Shown: one piece after another, positions 41,467 through 51,576 of the stretch
Layout: each line of letters starts with the position of its first letter
Numbering within the stretch: position 1 is the first letter of the stretch
Position numbers and translations under genes: made by a program
The notes under the pieces: generated by a model
What the model was told of the DNA's origin: nothing
The model's database searches: none
Seen by the model: the letters and a program-made list of their open reading frames with translations, nothing else
DNA from: Hormiphora californensis
Taxonomy: Eukaryota; Ctenophora; Tentaculata; Cydippida; Pleurobrachiidae
Reading direction: 5' to 3'
NCBI GenBank assembly: GCA_020137815.1
Contig: CM035357.1
Location: forward strand, 3,430,528 to 3,494,527
Length of the DNA stretch: 64,000 bases

Positions 41467-44400
41467 ATGAAACAGAAGTACCAGACCCTAGAGGAAAACA
41501 CCCCAATTCTCCCTGGACCCGGGACATGCTCCCTGACCCCTGAAGCCATCAGGACCGCAGTGGCTGTCACCATGGGAGGGTTCCTATTTGGTTATGATAT
41601 TGGGGTAATGAGTGGAGCTCTGGTCAAGTTGTCTGAGGACACAGCCGGGGACTCAGCCTGGGGTCTAGATGATAACCCTTTTAGGTAGGTAGCATGGGGT
41701 CTAGATGATAACCCTTTTAGGTAGATAGCATGGGGTCTAGATGATAACCCTTTTAGGTAGGTAGCATGTGGTCTAGATGATAACCCTTTTAGGTAGGTAG
41801 CATGGGGTCTAGATGATAACCCTTTTAGGTAGGTAGCATGGGGTCTAGATGATAACCCTTTTAGGTAGGTAGCATGGGGTCTAGATGATAACCCTTTTAG
41901 GTAGGTAGCATGGGGTCTAGATGATAACCCTTTTAGGTAGCTGATGTAGTTGATTGTCTAAAACTAAACTAATGTCTCCTTTTTATTACGGACTAGCGCA
42001 CCCATTGGGTGCGCCTCAAGTAAGGGCTTTTTGATAACCCACCCGGCTTCGCCGGGTGGTTCTTTTCACCCCTTTCAACGTCAATAACACGGTTGCCATG
42101 GCAACTGAATTAGTAACTATGGGGACTGGCATGTTAAAAGTCATTCGAAAATATTAACCAACTTCCACTGGAAGTTCCAAAAGTGTGAATGACAGCTTTA
42201 CAGCTTTGGGCACATAAAGTGTTTTATGAAGGAGCACTGTCGCGTAGAAACGCACTGAACGAACGGCCACTTCGACGACGTTCATCTCCAAATTCCATTG
42301 TTTTCCATACTCATTCGTCCGATTTACAGTCTCCTAACTAGCTATAAGTTGCAACTAACTACTAAGTTGCAACTCGACATTTTCAGACAGGAAGTTGTAG
42401 TGTCTGCCACGATTATATTCGCTGCCATTGGATCCCTGCTCAGTGCACCGCTGAACAGGTCGTTAGGACGGAAACCAGTCTTGTTGGGAGGGGCCCTGTT
42501 GTTTTCACTGTGCGGGGGTGTTATGGGTACCAGTTGGAACTGGTGGGTGCTAACATGCGGGAGAGCAATGGCAGGAATTGCAATAGGTCTCCTGTCGATG
42601 ACAGCCCCACTTCTCATATCTGAACAGGTACTTAGTAACCATGGCAACCATACAGGTAACCATGGTAACACACTTCTCATATCTGAAGACTGAACAGGTA
42701 CTTAGTAACCATGGTATATCTGAACAGGTACTTTAGATTAGTGTAACCATGGTGGTAACCATGGTAACCATGGTAACCACTAACCATGGTAACATCTATA
42801 TCTCCCTCCCACTTATAGATGGCTACAGAGTGGCGTGGTCCTGTCAACGTTGCAAATCAACTGATGATCACTGTAGGCATCCTGGTAGCTAGCATTGTAG
42901 CGGGAGGATTCTCTACAACTCCAGATGGGTAATATGTGCGATAAAGGAAAAAAGGCAAGGTCTACTCAGACCAAATATTTAGGAATGAAGTCTAAGTTCG
43001 AAAGTCTCGTCAAACGGATATAGATGTGTGTATCATACTGTTTCATATGGTAACCATGGTAACTCAGGTAACCACAAGCCATGGTAACCATGGTAACCCA
43101 ACTCTCTCTATTCCCTAGTTGGAGGTACATGTTGGGTTTATCTAGTGTCCCTGCTATTCTCATGGTGATGCTCGTGTGGTCCATCTCGGAGAGTGTTAGG
43201 TGGCTGGCACACAGTGGCAAACTGGGGGAGGCCAAGGCAGTGCTTCGGAAACTCAGGGATGACGATGTGGAGCTGGAGTGGGAGATGATCTTGGATGATA
43301 TTGGGAACTGTAGTCAGGACGCAGGTTCGTGATATTGGGAACTGTAGTCAGGACGCAGGTTCGTGATATTGGGAACTGTAGTCAGGACGCAGGTTTGTGA
43401 TATTGGGAACTGTAGTCAGGACGCAGGTTCGTGATATTGGAAACTGTAGTCAGGACGCAGGTTCGTGATATTGGGAACTGTAGTCAGGACGCAGGTTCGT
43501 GATATTGGGAACTGTAGTCAGGACGCAGGTTTGTGATATTGGGAACTGTAGTCAGGACGCAGGTTCGTGATATTGGGAACTGTAGTCAGGACGCAGGTTC
43601 GTGATATTGGGAACTGTAGTCAGGACGCAGGTTCGTGATATTGGGAACTGTAGTCAGGACGCAGGTTCGTGATATTGGGAACTGTAGTCAGGACGCAGGT
43701 TTGTGATATTGGAAACTGTAGTCAGGACGCAGGTTCGTGATATTGGGAACTGTAGTCAGGACGCAGGTTCGTGATATTGGGAACTGTAGTCAGGACGCAG
43801 GTTCGTGATATTGGGAACTGTAGTCAGGACGCAGGTTCGTGATATAATATTGGGAACTGTAGTCAGGACGCAGGTTCGTGATATTGGGAACTGTATTCAG
43901 GACGCAGGTTCCTGATATATTGGGAACTGTAGTCAGGACGCAGGTTCGTAATATTGGGAACTGTAGTCAGGACGCAGGTTCGTGATATTGGGAACTGTAG
44001 TCAGGACGCAGGTTCGTGTATGTCCAGGTCAATGGAATGTAACAATTTAGTTTCGATTTAATTTCGTGAATTTACATCACGTGTGTGGCAAGAATCACAG
44101 CCCCGTGTATGTGGCTGATGACTGTGTGTTAATGCTATCAAAACGTCATAAGAGCTCCGATCAATTCTTTTTACGGATTCGTATGAAGCCTTATCTGACA
44201 TATGTGTGTAAAGCTCTCTTACTAACACTACAATATCATGTAATACTCCGTATCATGTAACCTCGGTTTACCGCACAAAAACCCTTTCCCCCGAGTTGCC
44301 TAGCTAGACTGTTTCGCGCGTTAGAACATAACAACCCCCGAGGAGTCCGGTAAATCAAGGTTTTACTACCCTCGTTTAAAACTAAAAACAATTTCAGGGT

Positions 44401-45245
44401 TTTTAGACACGGTATCACGGATGATGGCCACAAGGGGTGTCAGAAGGGCCCTCGTACTTGGTGTATGCTTACAGGTATAAAAACTGTGTAATTTGTGAAA
44501 TCCGGGTAACCTTGTTGGGGAACGGTTCAATTAAATCCCCTTTTATAATTCCACGATATGATCACCCAAAATTGACTAACATTGAGTAAATACTCTGACC
44601 ACTCCGAAATGCGTTTCAGATGTTCCAACAAATAACTGGCATCAACTCAGTAATCTACTACGCGGACTCCATCATCCTCTCCGCCCACCAAACCACCACC
44701 AGCCAGGCCATCTGGTTCGGGGCCATCGTGGCCTTTGTAAACTGTTCCGTGACAGTGATCACTCTCCTCACCAACTTGATTGAAAGAGTGGGACGGAGAA
44801 TGTTGATATTAGCTAGTCTCCTGGTGATGATAATTGGCCTAGTCCATTCTAATTGTTAGTTTTTATTACGAAGAGGAATATGACAAAACACTGGCATTGG
44901 TTGACCGTGCTTGGTTTATCCGTCTATGTGGCTGGGTTTGCTCCGGGTATGGGGCCCCTCCCGTGGGCTATTAACAGCGAGATTTTCCCGATGTGGTGTA
45001 GAAGTGTAGCTGCTTCCATTACTACAACGACGAACTGGATTTTCAATAGTTTTGTGTCTCTCACATTTCTTTCAATTGCTGCTGGCCTAGGGACATATCA
45101 TGCGTTTTTTATTTATTTAGTGGCGTGTTTTGGAGCGTTTATGTATTTCTTTGTGTTCCTTCCGGAAACACGGGGAATTCCCTTGGAGAGAATACCGAAT
45201 TTGTTTGACGAGAGGATGGTTTTTGGTACTTGTTGTGGTCAGTGA
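41467..45245 (+). CDS. SLC2A13: SLC2A13/HMIT-like sugar (proton-myo-inositol) transporter
   Basis: Exons: 41467-41684, 42387-42627, 42819-42928, 43119-43324, 44398-44474 and 44620-45245, in phase up to 44850. MFS/sugar-porter signatures in order: GGFLFGYDIGVMSGAL (TM1), NRSLGRKPVLLGG (the D/N-R-x-G-R-K/R loop), GRAMAGIAIGL, ISESVRWLAHSGKLGEAK (the PESPRWL equivalent), MFQQITGINSVIYYAD (QQxTGIN), ERVGRRMLIL, FAPGMGPLPWAINSEIFP (TM10, GPxPW) and LPETRGIPLE (PETKG). The long NWIFNSFVSLTFL block is closest to HMIT. It predicts a 12-helix plasma-membrane solute carrier. A one-base frame break near 44850 (after IIGLVHSN) separates TM9 from TM10. The two donors at 41685 and 43325 are each followed by arrays of duplicated exon edges. 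Confidence 0.9.
41660..41940 (+). repeat. 36-bp array of transporter exon 1 end plus donor, 8 units
   Basis: ggtctagatgataacccttttag|gtaggtagcat is repeated 8 times. The first unit is the true exon end (GLDDNPFR). The remaining seven each preserve the AG|GTAGGT donor. Confidence 0.95.
42000..42296 (-). repeat. Interspersed repeat shared with 17345-17655 (inverted)
   Basis: gcgcacccattgggtgcgcctcaagtaagg, the hairpin cacccggcttcgccgggtgg and the ggttgccatggcaac region match the reverse complement of 17345-17655. The first part also matches 7887-7950. It lies in intron 1 of the transporter. Confidence 0.8.
42605..42785 (+). repeat. Duplicated donor edge of transporter exon 2
   Basis: (cttctcat)atctgaacag|gtactta(g)taaccatgg occurs at 42615, 42676 (as tctgaagactgaacag) and 42718, followed by short ggtaaccat iterations. 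The first is the real exon end (LLISEQ). Confidence 0.85.
43290..44015 (+). repeat. 34-bp array of transporter exon 4 end plus donor, about 21 units
   Basis: gatattgggaactgtagtcaggacgcag|gttcgt repeats about 21 times with rare substitutions. The first unit is the coding end of exon 4 (DIGNCSQDA, 43324); each later unit keeps CGCAG|GTTCGT. The other assembly copy has a comparable noisy array at 62450-63160. Confidence 0.95.
44264..44372. repeat. Degenerate TIR fragment
   Basis: taacctcggtttaccgcacaaaaaccctttcccccgag ... cccccgaggagtccggtaaatcaaggtttta is an imperfect inverted pair resembling the CAGTCGGACCCC-family ends. Confidence 0.5.
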
Positions 45246-45327
45246 TAAATTAAAACCGCTTTGTGTGTTATCTGTTTTTAGTGAATGATATTAAATCTGA
45301 ATTAGTAAATAATAGTCAGTATCCGTC

Positions 45328-45684
45328 TCACAAATTACAAAGAGCAGTTCCAATCACAATACAAATGGTTCCGGCCCAACCTCTGGCACCAATACGTCCC
45401 TCCCCAACTAAAGACCCGACCAAAGTCGTAAAGAGAAGTGTCAGACTGTTTACAATTGGTACAGCGTGTCCGAGTTCCGTTGAGCCGAGTAACAAGTAAA
45501 ATAAAACCGAGCCGAGTTGATTGCCGACTACCGAACACAAATACGCTGGTCTGGTGAGAAGAAATATGATTTTGGATTTGGTATCCGTACACTTTTCCAG
45601 TCCTGCGCTTGTCACTTTTATCAGAGGGTTGGTGGAGCCCCATACGAAGGCCACGAAAATCATTTTAAATACATCACTGATCAT
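45328..45684 (-). CDS. TMEM234: TMEM234 family membrane protein
   Basis: Single-exon ORF of 118 residues. The family hallmarks are FVAFVWGSTNPLIKVTSAGLE near the N-terminus, NQLGSVLFYLLLGSTELGHAV in the middle, PIVNSLTLLFTTLVG, and a C-terminal GWAGTICIVIGTALC. These match human TMEM234 (WGGTQPLLKRASAG, NQCGSLLYYLTLAST, PICNSLAIIFTLIVG). Four hydrophobic segments predict an EamA-like half-transporter; the biochemical role is not established. The ATG at 45684 gives a length equal to the conserved core. It is tail-to-tail with the transporter (stops 82 bp apart), so transcripts may overlap. Confidence 0.9.
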   Translation of the reverse strand: MISDVFKMIFVAFVWGSTNPLIKVTSAGLEKCTDTKSKIIFLLTRPAYLCSVVGNQLGSVLFYLLLGSTELGHAVPIVNSLTLLFTTLVGSLVGEGRIGARGWAGTICIVIGTALCNL

Positions 45685-45721
45685 ATTGGTAACCTGATGT
45701 GGCTGAAAAGTATAAAGTCCA

Positions 45722-45838
45722 TTTCAAGCGACTTGACCCGTAATTCTTGGAATTTGGCGCATTGCGCGTGTATTTACAAAGGGGAAATCCTGAATTTCCA
45801 GGAATCTCAGGTCAAGTCGTTTGAAACGCACTTTAGTT
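45722..45838. repeat. Hairpin just upstream of TMEM234
   Basis: aagcgacttgacccgtaattcttggaa pairs imperfectly with ttccaggaatctcaggtcaagtcgttt. It lies 40-150 bp 5' of the TMEM234 ATG, so it is either MITE-derived or part of the promoter. Confidence 0.6.
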
Positions 45839-46336
45839 AGATGCTCAATTTGTTTCACGTTAGGTCTATGATAGGTAGACGCCAGTCAAAATGGCCAGAA
45901 ACGACGGTCGTCGACGGAAAATCCAGAAAAAAACCGCACGCGCAAATCTAAAAAAGGGCCCAAATGTTTGAGTTTTAGACATTTTGATATATTTTCAACG
46001 CCGCGCACATAATTTTCGAGTTGCGCGGCTGCACGTTAGCAGCGCCAATTTTGAAAGATTGCGCCTCACAGATCGAATCAGGCAAATCAACCTGAAACCG
46101 GGAATGTAAGCATTAAAAACCCAGTCTTATGAATTAATCGAGATACAAAATAACAAATAGCAAACCATGTGTGTCAAAATAAATCACATATCTCCCATTC
46201 TGGATCAATATCAAAATGAAACTCTCAGCAATGAAAAACAATCGATCGTCTAGCTCACTGTCTCTTATCAAATATCGATTAATTGTAGTCAACAACAACA
46301 GTTCAATGTCACATCATGAGGATCGTTTTCAGATGA

Positions 46337-49300
46337 TCAAGGTTCAGAACAGACGAACTCAAGGATCCTCTGCCGGAAGCGGGTTTGAGCGGCCACCTCA
46401 CATTTACAGACCTTCCTTCCAAGCTGAAGAACGGATCCCAGGTGGTACTTCCTCTGTTCGCCTGGAGAAATAGAATGTTGGAAATACAGTAAATACAACC
46501 CTCCAACAACTTATCTTTAAGGGTATAAACTAATTAGTCAATTATTAAGTTAGTTAATTAACTAATTAAGTACTCAATTATCTAATTAATCAGCTAGACG
46601 TACCTTCAAGGGGACATCCCTCAATATTCTTGTTCCTCACATTACACTCCCTATCAGTGCACGTCATGGTCCCATCATTACACGTGCACAAATTACACTC
46701 CACCTGCTTCTGGGTGCCGTGGGGCAGCACTTGGGTATCCATCTGAGGGGGAGGGGGAGGGGAGATTAGAGGGGGCAACACTTGGGTGTCCATCTGAGGG
46801 GGAGGGGGAGGGGAGATTAGAGGGGGCAACACTTGGGTATCCATCTGAGGGGGAGGGGAGATTAGAGGGGGCAACACTTGGGTATCCATCTGAGGGGGAG
46901 GGGAGATTAGAGGGGGCAACACTTGGGTATCCATCTGAGGGGGAGGGGGGGGGGGTTAGGAGAGCCGAGAGGGGGTCAGGGAGGGGCAGCACTTGGGTGT
47001 TCATCTGAGGGGGAGGGGGAGGGGAGATTAGAGGGGGCAACACTTGGGTATCCATCTGAGGGGGAGGGGAGATTAGAGGGGGCAACACTTGGGTATCCAT
47101 CTGAGGGGGAGGGGAGATTAGAGGGGGCAACACTTGGGTATCCATCTGAGGGGGAGGGGGAGGGGGTTAGGAGAGCCGAGAGGGGGTCAGGGAGGGGCAG
47201 CACTTGGGTGTTCATCTGAGGGGGAGGGGGAGGGGAGATTAGAGGGGGCAACACTTGGGTGTCCATCTGAGGGGGAGGGGAGATTAGAGGGGGCAGCACT
47301 TGGGTATCCATCTGAGGGGGAGGGGGAGGGGGTTAGGAGAGCCGAGAGGGGGTCAGGGAGGGGCAGCACTTGGGTGTCCATCTGAGGGGGAGGGGAGATT
47401 AGAGGGGGCAGCACTTGGGTATCCATCTGAGGGGGAGGGGGAGGGGGTTAGGAGAGCCGAGAGGGGGTCAGGGAGGGGCAGCACTTGGGTGTTCATCTGA
47501 GGGGGAGGGGGAGGGGAGATTAGAGGGGGCAACACTTGGGTATCCATCTGAGGGGGAGGGGAGATTAGAGGGGGCAACACTTGGGTGTCCATCTGAGGGG
47601 GAGGGGGAGGGGAGATTAGAGGGGGCAACACTTGGGTATCCATCTGAGGGGGAGGGGGAGGGGAGATTAGAGGGGGCAGCACTTGGGTATCCATCTGAGG
47701 GGGAGGGGAGATTAGAGGGGGCAACACTTGGGTATCCATCTGAGGGGGAGGGGAGATTAGAGGGGGCAACACTTGGGTGTCCATCTGAGGGGGAGGGGAG
47801 ATTAGAGGGGCAGCACTTGGGTATCCATCTGAGGGGGAGGGGGAGGGGAGATTAGAGGGGGCAACACTTGGGTGTCCATCTGAGGGGGAGGGGGAGGGGA
47901 GATTAGATGGGGGCAACACTTGGGTGTCCATCTGAGGGGAGGGGGAGGGGAGATTAGAGGGGGCAACACTTGGGTGTCCATCTGAGGGGGGAGGAATTGG
48001 GGTTCAGGAATAGCGTTTGGAGACAGACGGTGACCCACGCCCTCACGGGGGAGGGCTAACGTTGACCAACTTGGGGGGGGGGGGGGACTTCCCAATTTAC
48101 ACATACCTGGAAGAAACACTCTCGTTTTGGTTCTACACACTGGTTCTTGGTGCACGTCACCTTGCCTGCTCGCAGACAGATACACATGTTACAGTCCACC
48201 TGGGGGAGAGAGTTGGTGTGTTGATGATAACGGTGAGATGTAGGAGAGACTGATTGAGTTGGTTGATAGTTGAGTTTCTCGATGGGTTTTCCATGACATG
48301 TTTCTCCTTAAGTCACAGTGAGATATGGCATGGGAAAAATTTGAGAAATATAAAGTGGTGATCCTGGCTTGGGCTAGCTTTTGAGGTAAACTAATAACAT
48401 GAACTTACCGTGAATCGGTTAAAGAGTTCGTAACTTTTCCCGTCATACAGACAGCCGTTAGTTGGGACTCTCTCGGCACAGGTAGTTCCCTCACAGTTCA
48501 CATCCCCTGTATCAGTACAGGTACATGTCTGAAATATGAGAAATATGAGAAACCATTGACATATTGATAACTAACGATTAGTTTCCTCCAGTAGGAACAT
48601 CTGTAAAGTAGGTAGAAACCCGAAACTAACTGCGGCACTCTGCCAAGCGTGCGCTAAAGGCCCGTTCTCACTCAGAACAGGTGTAAGAATCAAAAGGGTC
48701 GAGGCACCAGACAGGGATCACTCTAAGACTCGACAAGAATTGAGTCCCATTACAGTCGGACCCCGATTTACCGGGATGCTCGTGGAAAAGGGTTTTCCCG
48801 GTAAATCGGGGTCTGACAGTAACTGTATTTACCTGGCAGTCATTGCTAAACTGGAATCCAACAGGGATGGTTCTGCCGTTATAGTCACATCCACTAGTAC
48901 ACCCTGCCCGGTTACACTGAATACCACCCGTTCCTGTAGAGATATAACTGCTTTGTAATCACCCTCTTATATATCTTTGTTTTGATGTTTGGCTCAATTT
49001 GATTTAGTTGCCATGAACAAGATGATCAATCACCGAGTGATACTTCTAGTAGATCACTGATAGTGAGGAACATAAATGATATGAGACTAACCTAGACAAG
49101 TACAGGTCTGGCAGCCCATTTTAAATTCATCACCAGCATTGTAAATAGTTCCATCGTACCACTTGCACTGAACTGAAGAGAAACGGGAACCGAGGTTTAG
49201 GATAGGACAATCAAAATTAGCTGAATCAATGGGTCGCTTGAACGGAGGGTCGAGAGGTAATTTCATTCAGGTGGTAGAACGCACTCTATAATAATAACAA

Positions 49301-50206
49301 TAAATCTAAACCAACAGACAGCACCAAAAACAGTAAAAGCTCACAAAACAAGCGTTGTAATTGATCCCGCTCCGTCGATTGAGCTTGAGCTCTCTCGTTA
49401 TTTGGTGCCGTCACACTGTAACAAGCTTTTTACAATATACATACCTGCAGGCTCAACCTCCTCCACTTCTTCGATGACTTCATCAACCTCACATTTCTTG
49501 TTGCTGCACCGCACCCTCCCACTGGACATACACACGCACCGGTTACAATCCACTTTGAAGATGGAACCAAGGGCAACCGTTCCACGACCTTCAACCTCAC
49601 ACCCAGTAGTAGTGGTTTCTAGGGATATGATACATTATTGAGGTGATGAATTGCAGAACATCCAATTACAACTCAAATGTTAACCCATTGGTTACGAAAT
49701 AACCCCTCCAAAGCGCTGACAAGGGAGGGGTAACCAAACCCCAACCCCTGAACCCCTGCAGCACTTACCACATTTTCTGCTGGTGCAAAAGTGGTTACCG
49801 TCCTTCAAACAGGTGCAAATGTTACAGTCTTTCTTCCACTGTTGGAATTGCTGGTACACATTTCCAGCACCGTCAGTACACTGCTTAGCCGCTGTGGAGA
49901 GGGGGTGGGGGCTTTAGATAGGGAGAGGGAGAGAGGGTGTGTTAGAGGGAAGGAAGCTGGTTCCAAAGAAGGAGTGAATGGTAAATTTTTATAAGAGCAT
50001 TGATTTGAATAATTATCATGACAAATGAATTAATTAGTTATCATCTGGTTATTATCATCTGCTAATTACTATCTGCTAATTATAATATGCTAATTACCGC
50101 AGATATCCGTGGTACATGTGACACGTGTTTTGGAGCAATAACACGTGTTACACTCATCAGGAAACCTCTCTCCATCCTCATAGACATTTCCCTTGAAGTC
50201 ACACAC
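46337..50206 (-). CDS. Multi-module pacifastin/VWC-like secreted protein, 3' nine exons (5' incomplete)
   Basis: Exons 5' to 3' on -: 50206-50098, 49891-49769, 49618-49445, 49172-49092, 48933-48833, 48528-48409, 48199-48107, 46742-46604 and 46461-46337 (stop TGA). All phases agree, giving 354 residues. Modules with a C-x2-C-x-C ... C-x(3-4)-C spacing repeat: ECNTCYCSKTRVTCTTDIC, DCNICTCLKDGNHFCTSRKC, DCNRCVCMSSGRVRCSNKKC, TCTCLV..., DCNMCICLRAGKVTCTKNQC, ECNLCTCNDGTMTCTDREC. This spacing is that of pacifastin light-chain domains (serine-protease inhibitors) and is close to VWC; which one cannot be settled by eye. No signal peptide is visible because upstream exons are missing (hairpin element and satellite follow, then the N gap). 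Extracellular location is inferred from the cysteines. Confidence 0.82.
46734..47990. repeat. Minisatellite of a pacifastin-like exon acceptor edge, more than 20 units
   Basis: On - the unit is ccccctcag|ATGGATACCCAAGTGCTGCCC plus cctctaatctcccctcc, 40-57 bp. The true exon start is 46742. Upstream units each repeat the acceptor and first exon codons (MDTQVLP). Some units (45 or 51 bp) keep an open frame, (MDTQVLPPLISPPPQ)n, continuous with the exon for at least four units to 46934. A variant block with ggttaggagagccgagagggggtcagg appears at about 46957, 47167, 47332 and 47450, a higher-order repeat. Confidence 0.95.
48753..48819. mobile_element. 67-bp CAGTCGGACCCC-family minimal hairpin
   Basis: TA-cagtcggaccccgatttacc...ggtaaatcggggtctgacag-TA. 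Smallest member of the family; it ends 13 bp 3' (on -) of the donor of the exon 48933-48833. Confidence 0.75.
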
Positions 50207-50338
50207 CTGGAGGTGGAATTAGTTAATCAATTAATTAGTTAATTAATTAATTAGTTAATTAATAGGTAGTCATACATACACACATGTATATGTGTGACTA
50301 CCAATTAATTAACTAATTAACTAGTTAACTAATATATA

Positions 50339-51168
50339 CAGTCGGACCCCGATTTAACGGCACCCTCGGGGGAAAGGGTTTTGTCCGTTAAATCGGGGTT
50401 TCCGTTAAATCGGGGTAGAGCATATTTGGCCCATAAAACCCTATTTTTGTCCAAAATGCTATACTAAAACACCTCTAAGTGTTAAATGCAATGTCCATGT
50501 ATTGATTACATGATCATTATTCATTTCTGATTAGAAAAAGAAAGTAATTTCAAAATAAGTTATAAAAATTTTCTAAGGTACTGTATATCAACCACGTCCG
50601 AATCGTTTATCGAATCAGTGCATTTTATCGCATGTCTTGCTGCTAATTAGACGAACCGATACGTGATACCATGCCGAATCGGGGCACTTTAAGCGGGGTG
50701 AGGAAGAATTCGAATTTCAAAATATATTTCTCTCTGAAAATTCATGGGGAGCATCGATCAAAGCATTGACGATCATTCTGTAAAATTTTGCAAAAAAAGT
50801 TATGAAAATTTTTCAAAGGTATATCAACCACGTCCGAATCGTGTTTCGAATCAGTGCATCTTATCGCAAGTCCTGTCGCTAATTAGATGGTTCGAAACGA
50901 ACCGATACGTGATCCCCATGAGGCCAGTTTAACAAGCGTCAAAATTGCGATTCGATGGGCCTCATGGGGATCACATATCTGTTCGTTTCGAACCGTCTAA
51001 TTACCGGCAAGACATGCAATAAGATGCACCGATTCAAAACACGATTCGGACGTGGTTTTTCAACAAAAAAAAATTCAAAAAAAATTTCAAAAAATTTTGG
51101 GGGAAATTTATCCTGCCGTTAAATCGGGGTGCCGCTAAATCGGGGGCCGTTAAATCGGGGTCCGACTG
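50339..51168. mobile_element. 830-bp CAGTCGGACCCC-family element
   Basis: TA-flanked ends cagtcggaccccgatttaac and gttaaatcggggtccgactg. The interior shares gcggggtgaggaag and the agcatcgatcaaagcattgac blocks with the 15319-17913 element, and has an inverted cgaaacgaaccgatacgtgatcccca pair at 50885-51000. No transposase ORF. It interrupts the region upstream of the pacifastin-like exons. Confidence 0.8.
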
Positions 51169-51576
51169 TATATATATATATATACAAATTAAAAACAACA
51201 GCAGTTTTTAAGGTCTATACACATGTTTCATGGTGCCCCACGAGGAGGCACCAATCATCAGTATATTAGGTCATCCAGTATTGATTGTCGTTGGGCTTTT
51301 ATCAAAAAAATGGTTTGAGATATAGCAAAATGGACTTCACCACTGTTTTTCTCACTCGATTTTGGATCGGAATACAATGCCTGATATTGGTATGTGGTTG
51401 TTCTCGGTTTCCAGCAGGGTATTCTCTCTACCCCACTCTTGTTGCCGCTGCAAATGAAAAATTGCAATTTTCGAGTTTAAGAACTAAAGCTGCTGTACAT
51501 CTTAAAAATGGTACCAGAGTGATGTTTTGATGCATCAAGCTCGTTCATTGGACAATTATCTATCGTTTTAGATGTA

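Noticed and set aside
43290-44015. 34-bp repeats at regular spacing suggested a CRISPR array
   Set aside because: There are no unique spacers, since the repeats are head-to-tail, and the host is an animal genome with the unit derived from an exon end.
46216-46509. + strand ORF of 85 residues and an alternative - strand ORF
   Set aside because: The region is the last exon of the pacifastin-like gene (46461-46337) read in other frames.
46923-47855. + strand ORFs GIHLRGRG...EGEGRLEGATLG
   Set aside because: Antisense of the pacifastin-gene acceptor array; periodic artefact.
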